In this document: one piece after another, positions 28,987 through 38,380 of the stretch
Layout: each line of letters starts with the position of its first letter
Numbering within the stretch: the stretch's first letter is position 1
From: an uncultured Elusimicrobia bacterium
GTDB lineage: Bacteria > Elusimicrobiota > Elusimicrobia > Elusimicrobiales > UBA9959
DNA length: 64,000 nt
Direction: 5' to 3'
Assembly (NCBI GenBank): GCA_903889965.1
Contig: CAISZM010000028.1
Span: 1 to 64,000, forward strand
The notes under the pieces: generated by a model
The model's database searches: none
What the model was told of the DNA's origin: nothing
The model's input: only the letters and a program-made list of their open reading frames with translations
Made by a program: the position numbers and the translations under genes

Positions 28987-30570
28987 ATGCCGGGAACACA
29001 AACTCCGTCGGAAATCAACGATCTGCAGACCTCTGAAACTCTCTACGGGAACCTTTCGGTCCCTGAACTTTACGAACATTCCATACGCCGCAAAGAGGCG
29101 GTCATTACCGCCGGCGGGGCCCTTTGCGCGCGCACCGGCAAGCATACGGCCCGCTCGGCGCAGGACAAATTCACGGTAAAGGAACCTTCCAGCGAAGCCC
29201 ATATCTGGTGGGGCGAACAGAACGCGCCGATAGACGAGGCGAAATTCGACGGCCTGCTGCGAAAGATGAAGGCTTATATGGGAGGCACGGACATATACAG
29301 CCGCGACTGCTACGCCGGCTCCGACCCGGCGAACCGGCTTAGCGTGCGAGTCTACACCGAACTCGCGTGGCACAGCCTGTTCGCAAGCCATATGTTCATA
29401 AAACCCGCGGAGGGGGAACTGGCCGGCTTTAAGCCCGATTTTACCGTCATCACGGCGCCCGGTTTCCAGGCGCTGCCGCAGGCTGACGGCACCCGCGGGT
29501 CGGCTTTCATACTGCTGAACTTCCGCAGAAAGATGGTGCTGATAGGCGGCACGGCTTACGCCGGGGAAATAAAGAAGGCCGTCTTCAGCGTTATGAACTA
29601 CCTGCTGCCGCTTAAGGGCGTGATGCCGATGCACTGTTCGGCCAACGTCGGGGAGGCCGGTGATACCGCGATCTTCTTCGGCCTTTCCGGGACCGGGAAA
29701 ACCACGCTCTCCTCCGACCCGCTCCGGCGCCTGATCGGGGACGACGAACACGGCTGGTCCGACAACGGTGTTTTTAACTTCGAGGGCGGCTGCTACGCAA
29801 AAGTGATAAACCTCTCCGCGGAGGCAGAGCCCCAGATCTACGCCGCCACCGGGCGCTTCGGCGCTATCCTCGAGAACGTGGTATTCGACGCGCGCACCCG
29901 CCGCCTGGACCTGAACGACGGCTCTCTTACCGAGAATACCCGCGCGGCTTACCCTCTGGAATTTATAGCCAACGCAGTCAAGGGCGCGGCCTTCCCTCAT
30001 CCAAAAAATATCGTGATGCTCACTTATGACGCTTTCGGGGTGCTGCCGCCGATAGCCAGGCTGTCGTGCGAGCAGGCGATGTACCACTTTATAAGCGGCT
30101 ATACAGCAAAGGTGGCCAATACAGAGATGGGGGTAAAGGAGCCCCGGGCCACTTTCAGCACCTGCTTCGGCGCGCCGTTCATGAGCCATCATCCCGCGGT
30201 TTACGCAGGGCTGCTGGAACGTAAGATGCGCGCCAACAAGGCCGAGTGCTGGCTGATAAACACCGGTCTTTGCGGCGGCCCCTACGGCGTCGGCCGGCGC
30301 ATGAGCATACGGCATACCCGCCTGCTGCTTAATTCCGCTCTGGGGGGGAAACTCTCCAAAGTGAAGTTCACAAAGGACCCGGTGTTCGGTTTCGGGATCC
30401 CCTCCTCCTGCCCGGGCGTGCCGGCCGGAATGCTTAATCCGCGGGATGCCTGGGCCGATAAGAAGCTTTACGACGCCAAGTACAGGGAACTCGCGGGCTT
30501 GTTCGCCGCCAACTTCAAAAAGTTCGGCGTAACCGACGAAGCCATCAGCGGCGCCGGTCCCAAAATATAA
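28987..30570 (+). CDS. pckA: ATP-dependent phosphoenolpyruvate carboxykinase
   Basis: FFGLSGTGKTTLSSDP, DDEHGWSDNGVFNFEGGCYAKVI, MPMHCSANVGE. Confidence 0.96.
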   Translation: MPGTQTPSEINDLQTSETLYGNLSVPELYEHSIRRKEAVITAGGALCARTGKHTARSAQDKFTVKEPSSEAHIWWGEQNAPIDEAKFDGLLRKMKAYMGGTDIYSRDCYAGSDPANRLSVRVYTELAWHSLFASHMFIKPAEGELAGFKPDFTVITAPGFQALPQADGTRGSAFILLNFRRKMVLIGGTAYAGEIKKAVFSVMNYLLPLKGVMPMHCSANVGEAGDTAIFFGLSGTGKTTLSSDPLRRLIGDDEHGWSDNGVFNFEGGCYAKVINLSAEAEPQIYAATGRFGAILENVVFDARTRRLDLNDGSLTENTRAAYPLEFIANAVKGAAFPHPKNIVMLTYDAFGVLPPIARLSCEQAMYHFISGYTAKVANTEMGVKEPRATFSTCFGAPFMSHHPAVYAGLLERKMRANKAECWLINTGLCGGPYGVGRRMSIRHTRLLLNSALGGKLSKVKFTKDPVFGFGIPSSCPGVPAGMLNPRDAWADKKLYDAKYRELAGLFAANFKKFGVTDEAISGAGPKI

Positions 30571-30608
30571 TATTCCCGCCTGTCCCTCCGCCGTATGCGC
30601 TGCTGTTG

Positions 30609-30641
30609 CAGTCTTGGCCGTCTGATACGCATAGCGCCTGA
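30609..30641. repeat. Intergenic repeat, first copy (5' part)
   Basis: cagtcttggccgtctgatacgcatagcgcctga; remainder tacggcaccgtca resumes at 30733. Confidence 0.75.
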
Positions 30642-30730
30642 GTGGAGCGAAGCGACACAATTCAGTGAACAGTGGAGCGAAGCGACACAATTCAGTGAAC
30701 AGTGGAGCGAAGCGACACAAGTCAGTGAAC
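30641..30730. repeat. Three tandem 30-bp direct repeats
   Basis: agtggagcgaagcgacacaattcagtgaac x3 (third copy with t->g: gtcagtgaac). Confidence 0.95.
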
Positions 30731-30746
30731 AGTACGGCACCGTCAC

Positions 30747-30790
30747 AGTCTTGGCCGTCTGATACGCATAGCGCCTGATACGGCACCGTC
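30747..30790. repeat. Intergenic repeat, second, uninterrupted copy
   Basis: cagtcttggccgtctgatacgcatagcgcctgatacggcaccgtc. Confidence 0.8.
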
Positions 30791-30867
30791 ACAGTCTTGA
30801 CAGTTATGGCGGAAAATAGGTTATATGTATCTGTAATTTAGAGCGATATCCTTAAGGAGGAAGTACA

Positions 30868-31128
30868 ATGCCCGCAGCAAAAACAAACTCGAAGTTCATG
30901 GCTCCCATCACCCCTAACGCCATCCTCGGCGAAGTCGTCGGCGTGAAGCCGATACCCCGCACGGAGATCGTTAAAAAGATGTGGGCTTACATAAAGAAGA
31001 ACAACCTGCAGGACAAGAAGAACAAGCGCATGATCAACGCCGATGAGAAACTCGCGAAACTGTTCGCCGGCAAGAAGCAGGTCAGCATGTTCGACCTGGC
31101 CAAGATCATCAGCAAGAACGCGAAATAA
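30868..31128 (+). CDS. SWIB/MDM2 domain protein
   Basis: PRTEIVKKMWAYIKKNNLQDKKNKRMINADEKLAKLFAGKKQVSMFDLAKIISKN; aaggagg RBS. Confidence 0.9.
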   Translation: MPAAKTNSKFMAPITPNAILGEVVGVKPIPRTEIVKKMWAYIKKNNLQDKKNKRMINADEKLAKLFAGKKQVSMFDLAKIISKNAK

Positions 31129-31146
31129 TAGGTTGAGTCTTACTTA

Positions 31147-31180
31147 AACGCCGTCCGCGTAAAAACGGGCGGCGTTTTTT
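31147..31180 (+). terminator. Intrinsic terminator
   Basis: aacgccgtccgcgtaaaaacgggcggcgtttttt. Confidence 0.85.
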
Positions 31181-31213
31181 AATTTATTTGAAGGGAATGC
31201 GGGGCCGCGCGCG

Positions 31214-32926
31214 TCAGTCTTTGCGGCGGTCTATTATGTAGTGGCTCTTCTGGGCGGCCTTTGCGCCCCGTTTAAGTTCGGTGCCGATATTGCTGACCTG
31301 CGCGAAGGAGTTCAGCACCCGCGTATGGTTCTGCACCACGCCTATGGCTATGGAGAGAAAGGGGAATTTCTTTATATTGCCAAGACGGTCCGTGGAGACT
31401 ATGTGTCCGCGTTCCCGGTCCGCCTTGTTGTAGAACGAGGGGGCTATCTCGTCATAGGCGGCCACTATCCGCTTGGCCAGCTCTTCGGCGCGGGAGTACT
31501 GCGTGATCACGATAAAGTCGTCGCCGCCGATGTGGCCTATGAAATCCTCGGAATTCTCGTTCTGTATGGTCAGGTTCACCAGCAAATTGGCCGTGGCCTT
31601 CAGAACGCGGTCGCCGGCTTCGAAACCGTAGATGTCGTTATAGGCCTTGAAATTATTAAGGTCCAGATAAAGTACAGCGAAGGGGGAGTTCCTCTGGATT
31701 TCGCGCTCCACGCGCGCCTGTATGGACGGGTTGCCGGGTAGCCTTGAGAGGGGGTTAGTGTCCAGGACCTGCTTATTGCGCTTTAGTATCATCCGTATGC
31801 GCGCTATCAGTTCGTCCGTGTCCACCGGTTTTATGAGGTAGTCGTCTATTCCCATGCTGAGGCCGGTAAGCTTCGCGCGCTTGTCGCCGAAGGCGGTGAC
31901 TATCATTATCGGTATGTGGGCGAACAGCGGGTTCTCTTTGAGGTCCCTGGCCACCTCCAGCCCGTCCTTGCGCGGCATGTCATAGTCCAGCACTATGATG
32001 TCGGGACGTGTCTCAAAAACAACCTTCATGGCCTCAACGCCGTCGTTCGCGGTGTACACTTCAAATCCGGCAGCTTCGACCATTTCCTTGAGCAGCAGCA
32101 CCAGTTCCGTCTGGTCGTCGGCCAGTAGCACGCGCGGTCTCACGGTTTTAGGCGCTTCTCCGGGCAGAGGCCTGGCTTCGACGGCGACCTGCTCCTCTAT
32201 GAGCTTAAGCAGAAGACCCCCGGGTATCTCGCGGGCGAATATTTCCGGCAGCCCCGTAAGCACTCCCCGCTCCTGGTAATTATCGAGGCGCAGCGCGCTG
32301 AGAACTATTATCGGGATAGCGGAGGTTGCGGCTGATTCCTGCATTTCCTCCATTATCGCGAAACCGTCCTTGCGCGGCATCATGATATCGAGCAGCAGCG
32401 CGTCCGGCTTTTCGGAGCGGAGGCGCTCCATCACTTCGAGGGGGTTGTTGACCACGCGGGCGCGGTAATTGTTGGCCTCCAGGAACATTTTAAGCAGGTC
32501 CGAGAATTCGGCGTCGTCGTCGGCTATCATAACCAGGGGCTGCTTGTCTGGCGGCAGGGCGGCCTTGCGCAGGGCGGCCTTGAGGAGCTCGAAATCCACC
32601 GGCTTGGTCAGGTAGCCGCACACCTTCGGTGACGGCCCGGTGACGATATCCGCTTTCGGGGTCTGGGAGAAAATAATTATCTTCTGGGTTTCTGTGAAAG
32701 GGTTCTTTTTGATCTCGGCTATAAAATCCAGAGGATTGAAAGCCTGTATCAGTATGTTGAGTATTACCAGGTCCGGCTTCCAGTTCTGCACGGCGCTCAT
32801 GGCCTGCGCGTGCTCTGAGACCGTTTGAACTTTGTACCCGTTGGTTTCCAGGAAGGCCGACAACAGGGCGGCCGCGGCGGCGTCCGTGTCCACGATAAGA
32901 ATTTTTCTGCCCGCTGACTCGGCCAT
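31214..32926 (-). CDS. Three-receiver response regulator with C-terminal GGDEF-type domain
   Basis: Three REC domains (first with VILNIL, then LLLDIMMPRKDG and IVLDYDMPRKDG), GGDDF diguanylate cyclase-like motif. Confidence 0.9.
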   Translation of the reverse strand: MAESAGRKILIVDTDAAAAALLSAFLETNGYKVQTVSEHAQAMSAVQNWKPDLVILNILIQAFNPLDFIAEIKKNPFTETQKIIIFSQTPKADIVTGPSPKVCGYLTKPVDFELLKAALRKAALPPDKQPLVMIADDDAEFSDLLKMFLEANNYRARVVNNPLEVMERLRSEKPDALLLDIMMPRKDGFAIMEEMQESAATSAIPIIVLSALRLDNYQERGVLTGLPEIFAREIPGGLLLKLIEEQVAVEARPLPGEAPKTVRPRVLLADDQTELVLLLKEMVEAAGFEVYTANDGVEAMKVVFETRPDIIVLDYDMPRKDGLEVARDLKENPLFAHIPIMIVTAFGDKRAKLTGLSMGIDDYLIKPVDTDELIARIRMILKRNKQVLDTNPLSRLPGNPSIQARVEREIQRNSPFAVLYLDLNNFKAYNDIYGFEAGDRVLKATANLLVNLTIQNENSEDFIGHIGGDDFIVITQYSRAEELAKRIVAAYDEIAPSFYNKADRERGHIVSTDRLGNIKKFPFLSIAIGVVQNHTRVLNSFAQVSNIGTELKRGAKAAQKSHYIIDRRKD

Positions 32927-32991
32927 GGATTGATTTTAGCATTTCCGCGGCGCCAGCGGCCAAGCGGCGGTCAAAAAGGTAGAATAGGCTT

Positions 32992-33219
32992 ATGAGGCAG
33001 CAGGCTGAAGAATACTGGAAATATGCCCAGATCGGGCTTGAGCTGGCCGGCGCTGTGCTGCTGGGCTTCTGGGCCGGCTATCAGCTGGATAAAAAACTCG
33101 GAACCGCGCCCTGGCTGATGCTCGGCGGGGCGGCAGGCGGCATGGCCGCCGGATTTTACCTGGTGGCGCGCGAGCTTTTTAGCGGCGGGGGAGGGCCCGG
33201 CGGCCCCGCGGCGCCGTGA
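32992..33219 (+). CDS. AtpZ/AtpI family protein
   Basis: YAQIGLELAGAVLLGFWAGYQLDKKLGTAPWLMLGGAAGGMAAGFY; upstream of atpB. Confidence 0.8.
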   Translation: MRQQAEEYWKYAQIGLELAGAVLLGFWAGYQLDKKLGTAPWLMLGGAAGGMAAGFYLVARELFSGGGGPGGPAAP

Positions 33220-33506
33220 TTGCCTCCGCGCCGGCGGGCGCGCTCTGGGGAGGCGCTTTCGGCGCCCTGGCCGGTACGCTTTCGCGCCTGGCGCTTAAAA
33301 AAGTCCTGCGGTCGTCTGACGCCGTTTTTTACTCCGTCTTTTCGGCCGGTATACTTCTGCGCCTGCTGCTGCTCGCGGCGGCGGTTTGTCTGCTCCGCCA
33401 TGAAAGATATATAATTGTTATTACGTTCGCGGTTTCCCTTATCCTGTTCCAGACGCTTTTCGAAGCTTTTCCGCTGAAAGAAAATGGGACTAAAAGAAAT
33501 TCTTGA
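33216..33506 (+). CDS. Small membrane protein, ATP synthase I-like
   Basis: Overlaps upstream stop; hydrophobic; between AtpZ-like gene and atpB. Confidence 0.6.
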   Translation: MIASAPAGALWGGAFGALAGTLSRLALKKVLRSSDAVFYSVFSAGILLRLLLLAAAVCLLRHERYIIVITFAVSLILFQTLFEAFPLKENGTKRNS

Positions 33507-34245
33507 GCACCATGTGGTGGACCATGTCTGGTCGTGGATAGTCATGGGTCCGCTCAGGCTGCCCCTGTCCAAACACCTGCTGATGATGGGCATCGCCTCT
33601 CTCATCCTGCTGACGGTCTTCCCGGCCCTGATACGCAGCCGTTCCGCCGCGCTTGCCCCGTTCCGCGCCATGATAGAGATGGTCGTACTCTTCCTGCGCG
33701 ACGAGGTGGTCATTCCGAACCTTGGCGCGAAGGGCGCCGGTTATCTCGGCTATTTTTCGACGCTCTTCTTTTTCATACTCATCCTCAACCTGCTGGGCCT
33801 TGTGCCTTACGGCGCCACCGCCACCGGAAACCTGGCGGTTACGGGAGGGCTCGCTCTTACCACTTTCGCGCTGATAAACTTCGCCGGTATAAAGGAGCAG
33901 GGGCTGATAGGCTATTTCGGGCACATGGTGCCCAAAGGCGTACCCGCCTGGCTTTATCCGCTGCTCTTCCCGATAGAACTGATAGGCCTGGCGACCAAAA
34001 CTTTCGCGCTCTGCATCCGTCTTTTCGCCAATATGATAGCGGGGCACATAGTGATCCTGTCGTTCATCAGTTTTATCTTCATTTTCGGGTCTTTCGGGGT
34101 GGCGATCGGGCTCGGGGTGGCCCCCATTTCTGTCGGTTTGGTGCTGTTTACGCTGCTGCTGGAGCTGTTCGTGGCCTTTCTGCAGGCATATGTGTTCGTC
34201 TTTCTTACGGCTATATTCACCGGCGCGGCGATGCACCCGCACTAG
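33484..34245 (+). CDS. atpB: F-type ATP synthase subunit a
   Basis: FAGIKEQG, TKTFALCIRLFANMIAGHIVI, LLELFVAFLQAYVFVFLTAIFTGAAMHPH. Confidence 0.95.
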   Translation: MGLKEILEHHVVDHVWSWIVMGPLRLPLSKHLLMMGIASLILLTVFPALIRSRSAALAPFRAMIEMVVLFLRDEVVIPNLGAKGAGYLGYFSTLFFFILILNLLGLVPYGATATGNLAVTGGLALTTFALINFAGIKEQGLIGYFGHMVPKGVPAWLYPLLFPIELIGLATKTFALCIRLFANMIAGHIVILSFISFIFIFGSFGVAIGLGVAPISVGLVLFTLLLELFVAFLQAYVFVFLTAIFTGAAMHPH

Positions 34246-34357
34246 CGTAAGTGAGCGGAGGGCGGGGAAAAGCGAAGGGCCGTATCGGCGTTCCCGGAGG
34301 AACTTTCAGCGTTTTGCGTTTTAAGACTGGTTTTAACATCATACGGAGGTAGAATAA

Positions 34358-34651
34358 ATGAACGACATGACATTCCTCGGACTCGGTTATATCGGCGCGG
34401 GTCTCGGAGCTGGCCTTACCCTCATCGGAGCGGGCCTCGGCATAGGCAAGCTCGCCGCGGGCGCGCTGGACGGAACCGCGCGCCAGCCGGAAGCCGGCCC
34501 GGCGCTTCGAACGACCATGATCATAGCTGCCGCCCTCATTGAAGGTCTCGCCTTCTTCGCGCTGGTCATCTGCCTGCTGGCAGTGATGAACTTCGCCATG
34601 CCCAAGTCCGAGGCCGGCCCCGCGGCCGCGCAGACCGAGGCGCACAAGTAG
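34358..34651 (+). CDS. atpE: F-type ATP synthase subunit c
   Basis: GAGLGAGLTLIGAGLGIGKLAAGALDGTARQPEAGPALRTTMIIAAALIEGLAFFALVICLL. Confidence 0.95.
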   Translation: MNDMTFLGLGYIGAGLGAGLTLIGAGLGIGKLAAGALDGTARQPEAGPALRTTMIIAAALIEGLAFFALVICLLAVMNFAMPKSEAGPAAAQTEAHK

Positions 34652-34740
34652 GAACGAGTTCCGGGTCGCGGGTCACAGGCCGGAACATGAGGATGTTCGG
34701 CCGGTGACTTGTGGTTTTTTACCGGCGACTGGAGTTTAAT

Positions 34741-35262
34741 ATGGAAGCATTGATTAGGCCCGAATTCGGCCTGATGTTCTGGACAATAGCCTGCTTTGTC
34801 CTGCTGGCACTGGTGCTGTCGAAGACTGCCTGGCGCCCGCTCATGCAGGCGGTGGAAGAGAGGGAGCGCGCGATTAAAAGCGACCTGCACGCGGCAGAAT
34901 CCTCGCGCGCCAAGGCTGAAAAGCTCAGGGCCGAACTGGACGCGCAGATGGCCGCCATGAAAGCGGAGGTCAGGCGCAGCATGGAAGAAGCCAGGATCTC
35001 CGCCGAAAAAGAGAAGGATATCCTCATAGCGGCGGCGCGCAAGAGCGCGCTCATAATCATTGAGGCGGGGCGCAAAGAACTTGATGCCCAGAGGCAGGAG
35101 GCCGCGCGGGACCTGAGGAAAAGGGTGGCGGAACTTTCGGTGATGGCCGCCGAGCATATAATGATGAAGCAGCTGGATCACAGGGCAAATACCGACCTGG
35201 CCTCCAAGTACCTGGCCGAGCTGGAAAAAGAACGCCCCGACCTTAAACTGGAGTGCGAGTAA
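34741..35262 (+). CDS. atpF: F-type ATP synthase subunit b
   Basis: N-terminal TM then long helix; between atpE and atpH; internal ATG start. Confidence 0.9.
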   Translation: MEALIRPEFGLMFWTIACFVLLALVLSKTAWRPLMQAVEERERAIKSDLHAAESSRAKAEKLRAELDAQMAAMKAEVRRSMEEARISAEKEKDILIAAARKSALIIIEAGRKELDAQRQEAARDLRKRVAELSVMAAEHIMMKQLDHRANTDLASKYLAELEKERPDLKLECE

Positions 35263-35817
35263 ATGGATTCAAGCGCCAAAATACTTGCCAGGCGTTACGC
35301 CCGGGCCTATATGGGCCTGGACGGCAGGGTTTATGGCGCCGCCCTGGACGCGGCCTCGCGGGAGAAGCTTGAGGGGCTGCGGCGCTTTTTCGGGGCCGCG
35401 AGGCCACACCTGAAGGTCCTGACGCACCCGGCGCTGAACGCGGCGGTCAGGCTTGAGGTGCTGGCTAAAATACTCGGCGGCGTGGACGCCGGGCCTGCGG
35501 CGCCCTTCGCCGAGCTGCTGGTCCGGCATAACAGGTTCGGTCTTTTTGACGATATTACGCGGGACTGCCTGACGCTGTACTACGACTTCTGCGGGGTCGT
35601 GCGGGCCGAAGTTTGCAGCCGGTATCCCCTTTCGGACGGAGAATTTAAGCGGATAGAGAAAATGCTGGGCTGCGTGACCGGAAAAAAGATAAGCCTGCGC
35701 CAGGTAATAACCGAGCGCGTGATAGGCGGTTTCGAGATCAGGGTCGGCGACATGCTGATAGACGCCACGGTGCGCGGACGGCTGGAGGCCATGCGGGCCG
35801 GGCTGCTGGGCGCTTGA
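35263..35817 (+). CDS. atpH: F-type ATP synthase subunit delta
   Basis: KILARRYARAYMG; C-terminal VIGGFEIRVGDMLIDATVRGRLEAMR. Confidence 0.9.
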   Translation: MDSSAKILARRYARAYMGLDGRVYGAALDAASREKLEGLRRFFGAARPHLKVLTHPALNAAVRLEVLAKILGGVDAGPAAPFAELLVRHNRFGLFDDITRDCLTLYYDFCGVVRAEVCSRYPLSDGEFKRIEKMLGCVTGKKISLRQVITERVIGGFEIRVGDMLIDATVRGRLEAMRAGLLGA

Positions 35818-35871
35818 CCGGGATGCCGGCCAAGGTGCGATTTTAAAGCGATTTTTATAAAGGCGGGATAC

Positions 35872-37386
35872 ATGATACGACCGGAAGAAATTACAGAAAT
35901 AATAAAAAGCAGGATATCGAAATTCATCCCCGAGGCAGAGCTGTCCGAGTCCGGGCAGGTGCTGCAGATCGGCGACGGTATCTCCCGCATCTACGGCCTT
36001 AACAGCGCCGTGGTGGGCGAGCTGGTGGAATTTGAGGGCGGCGTATCCGGCATGGTGCTGAACATAGAACGGGAGAACGTGGGCGCGGTAGTGATGGGCT
36101 CCGATACCCTTATAAGGGAAGGCGACCGCGTGAAGCGCACCGGGCGCGTCATGGAAGTCCCGGTGGGTCCGGAACTGATCGGCCGCGTGGTGGACGCGCT
36201 CGGCAGTCCCATAGACGGAAAGGGTCCGCTGAACGCCAAAAAAAAGCGCCCCGTGGAGATAATCGCGCCCGGCGTAGTTGAGCGGCAGCCGGTGAAGGAA
36301 CCGCTGCAGACCGGCCTGAAAGCCATAGACGCGATGATACCTATAGGCCGGGGCCAGCGCGAGCTGATAATAGGCGACCGTCAGACCGGCAAGACCGCCG
36401 TCGCCCTGGACGCCATAATAAACCAGAAGTTCGAACCCGTGGAAAAGCGCCCTATCTGCATTTACGTGGCCATAGGACAGAAGGAATCCACGGTTGCGCG
36501 CGTGGCCAAGATCCTGGAAGATAACGGAGCGATGGAATATTCAATAATCGTTTCGGCCTCCGCCTCCCAGCCCGCCTCGCTCCTCTACTTGGCGCCGTAC
36601 ACCGGCTGCGCCATAGGCGAGGAGTTTATGGCGCAGGGCAAGCACGCGCTCGTGGTCTACGACGATCTGTCAAAACACGCCCAGGCTTACCGCCAGATGG
36701 CGCTGCTGCTCAGGCGCCCGCCAGGCCGCGAGGCCTACCCCGGCGACGTGTTCTATCTCCACTCCAGGCTGCTTGAGCGCGCCTGCAAGATGTGCGACAG
36801 GGATGGCGGCGGTTCGCTGACAGCGCTCCCCATAATCGAGACGCAGGCCAACGATGTTACGGCATACATCCCTACCAACGTCATCTCCATAACGGACGGG
36901 CAGATCTACCTCGAGCCCAACCTTTTTCATTCCGGGATAAGGCCCGCGGTCAACGTGGGCATCTCGGTATCCCGCGTAGGAGGTTCGGCTCAGGTCAAGG
37001 CTATGCGGCAGGTCGCCGGAAAACTGCGCCTGGACCTCGCGCAGTATAATGAGCTGGCGGCCTTCGCGCAGTTCGGCTCTGACCTGGACAAAGCCAGCAC
37101 GGACCAGCTGAGCCGCGGCCGGCGCATGGTGGAACTGCTCAAGCAGGACCAGTACTCGCCGATGCCGGTGCAGGAACAGGTGGCTGTGCTGTTCGCCGGC
37201 ACCAGGGGCTACATGGACGACGTCGAGCCGGAGAAGATCCGCGCTTTCGAGGGCGGCCTGGTGAAATTCCTGCGGGACAGTTACGCGAATCTCCTGGCCG
37301 AAATAATGGATAAAAAACAGCTGGATGCCGGTCTGGAGCAGCGCCTTATAGACGCTATAACGGACTTCAAAAAGCGGTTCGCCTGA
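35872..37386 (+). CDS. atpA: F-type ATP synthase subunit alpha
   Basis: [40 protein letters not shown]. Confidence 0.98.
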   Translation: MIRPEEITEIIKSRISKFIPEAELSESGQVLQIGDGISRIYGLNSAVVGELVEFEGGVSGMVLNIERENVGAVVMGSDTLIREGDRVKRTGRVMEVPVGPELIGRVVDALGSPIDGKGPLNAKKKRPVEIIAPGVVERQPVKEPLQTGLKAIDAMIPIGRGQRELIIGDRQTGKTAVALDAIINQKFEPVEKRPICIYVAIGQKESTVARVAKILEDNGAMEYSIIVSASASQPASLLYLAPYTGCAIGEEFMAQGKHALVVYDDLSKHAQAYRQMALLLRRPPGREAYPGDVFYLHSRLLERACKMCDRDGGGSLTALPIIETQANDVTAYIPTNVISITDGQIYLEPNLFHSGIRPAVNVGISVSRVGGSAQVKAMRQVAGKLRLDLAQYNELAAFAQFGSDLDKASTDQLSRGRRMVELLKQDQYSPMPVQEQVAVLFAGTRGYMDDVEPEKIRAFEGGLVKFLRDSYANLLAEIMDKKQLDAGLEQRLIDAITDFKKRFA

Positions 37387-37392
37387 GGACTT

Positions 37393-38316
37393 ATGAAAAA
37401 ATATCTTATAACCGGCGGCGCGGGGTTTATCGGCTCCAATATAGCTTTCGCTCTCGGGGAAGAGCGCAAGGCCGGAGTAACGGTGCTGGATAATTTTACG
37501 TCCGGCAGCTACAAGAACCTTATCGGCTTTACCGGCGATATTATAGCCGACGACGTGCGAAGCCAAGCCTGGTTCGAAAAAGCGGGCGCGGTGGAAGCTG
37601 TCTTCCACGAGGCCGCCATCACCGATACCACCGTCACGGACCAGCGCGAGATGATGAGCGTGAACGTGGAAGGCTTCCGGAACGTGCTCTGCTATGCCCT
37701 GAAGTACGGCGTGAAAAGGGTGGTGTACGCTTCTTCGGCCGGAGTCTACGGCAACGGCAGCTGCCCGATGCGCGAGGACCAGAGTCCCACTCCGGAGAAC
37801 GTCTACGGTTTTTCCAAGGCTATCATGGATAACGTGGCGCGCGAGTTCGCCGCCGAACACAAGGACATTACGCTAGTGGGGCTGCGCTATTTCAACGTCT
37901 ACGGGCCGCGGGAGTATTACAAGGGGCACGCCGCCAGCATGATGTTCCAGCTTTATAACCAGATGAAGGCCGGCAAACGCCCGCGCATCTTCAAGTTCGG
38001 CGAGCAGATGCGCGACTTTGTGTACGTGAAGGATATAGTGCGCGGGAACCTGGGCGCGCTGGAAGCGCGGGAGTCGGGAGTCTGCAACCTCGCGAGCGGC
38101 ACGCCCGGTAATTTCAACGAGGTGGTGGCGGCGCTTAACAAGGCCATGCGGCTTGAACTCGCGCCTGAATATTTCGACAACCCCTACTCCTTTTTCCAGA
38201 CCAAGACGCACGCGGACCTGGGGCGGGCTAAGGCGCTGGTTAACTATGCTCCAGCGTGGAACCTGGCGGACGGTATCGCGGATTATGTGAAGATAATGGC
38301 TGAAGGGGTAAAGTAA
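37393..38316 (+). CDS. NAD-dependent epimerase, ADP-glyceromanno-heptose 6-epimerase-like
   Basis: ITGGAGFIGSNIA, YGFSKAIMDN, LRYFNVYGPREYYKGHAASM (HldD-like). Confidence 0.85.
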   Translation: MKKYLITGGAGFIGSNIAFALGEERKAGVTVLDNFTSGSYKNLIGFTGDIIADDVRSQAWFEKAGAVEAVFHEAAITDTTVTDQREMMSVNVEGFRNVLCYALKYGVKRVVYASSAGVYGNGSCPMREDQSPTPENVYGFSKAIMDNVAREFAAEHKDITLVGLRYFNVYGPREYYKGHAASMMFQLYNQMKAGKRPRIFKFGEQMRDFVYVKDIVRGNLGALEARESGVCNLASGTPGNFNEVVAALNKAMRLELAPEYFDNPYSFFQTKTHADLGRAKALVNYAPAWNLADGIADYVKIMAEGVK

Positions 38317-38380
38317 GAGAGCCGGTAAGGAATGGTTTTAAAAGGCGCCGCTGCGGCTGTTCCCGGTCTGCGATCTAACT

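Noticed and set aside
30641-30730. Regular 30-bp repeats considered as a CRISPR array
   Set aside because: Copies are directly contiguous with no spacers and no cas genes are present.
28903-30792. 629-aa minus-strand ORF with repeated LFTELCRFAP segment
   Set aside because: The repeats are just translation of the intergenic 30-bp tandem array and the rest is antisense to pckA.
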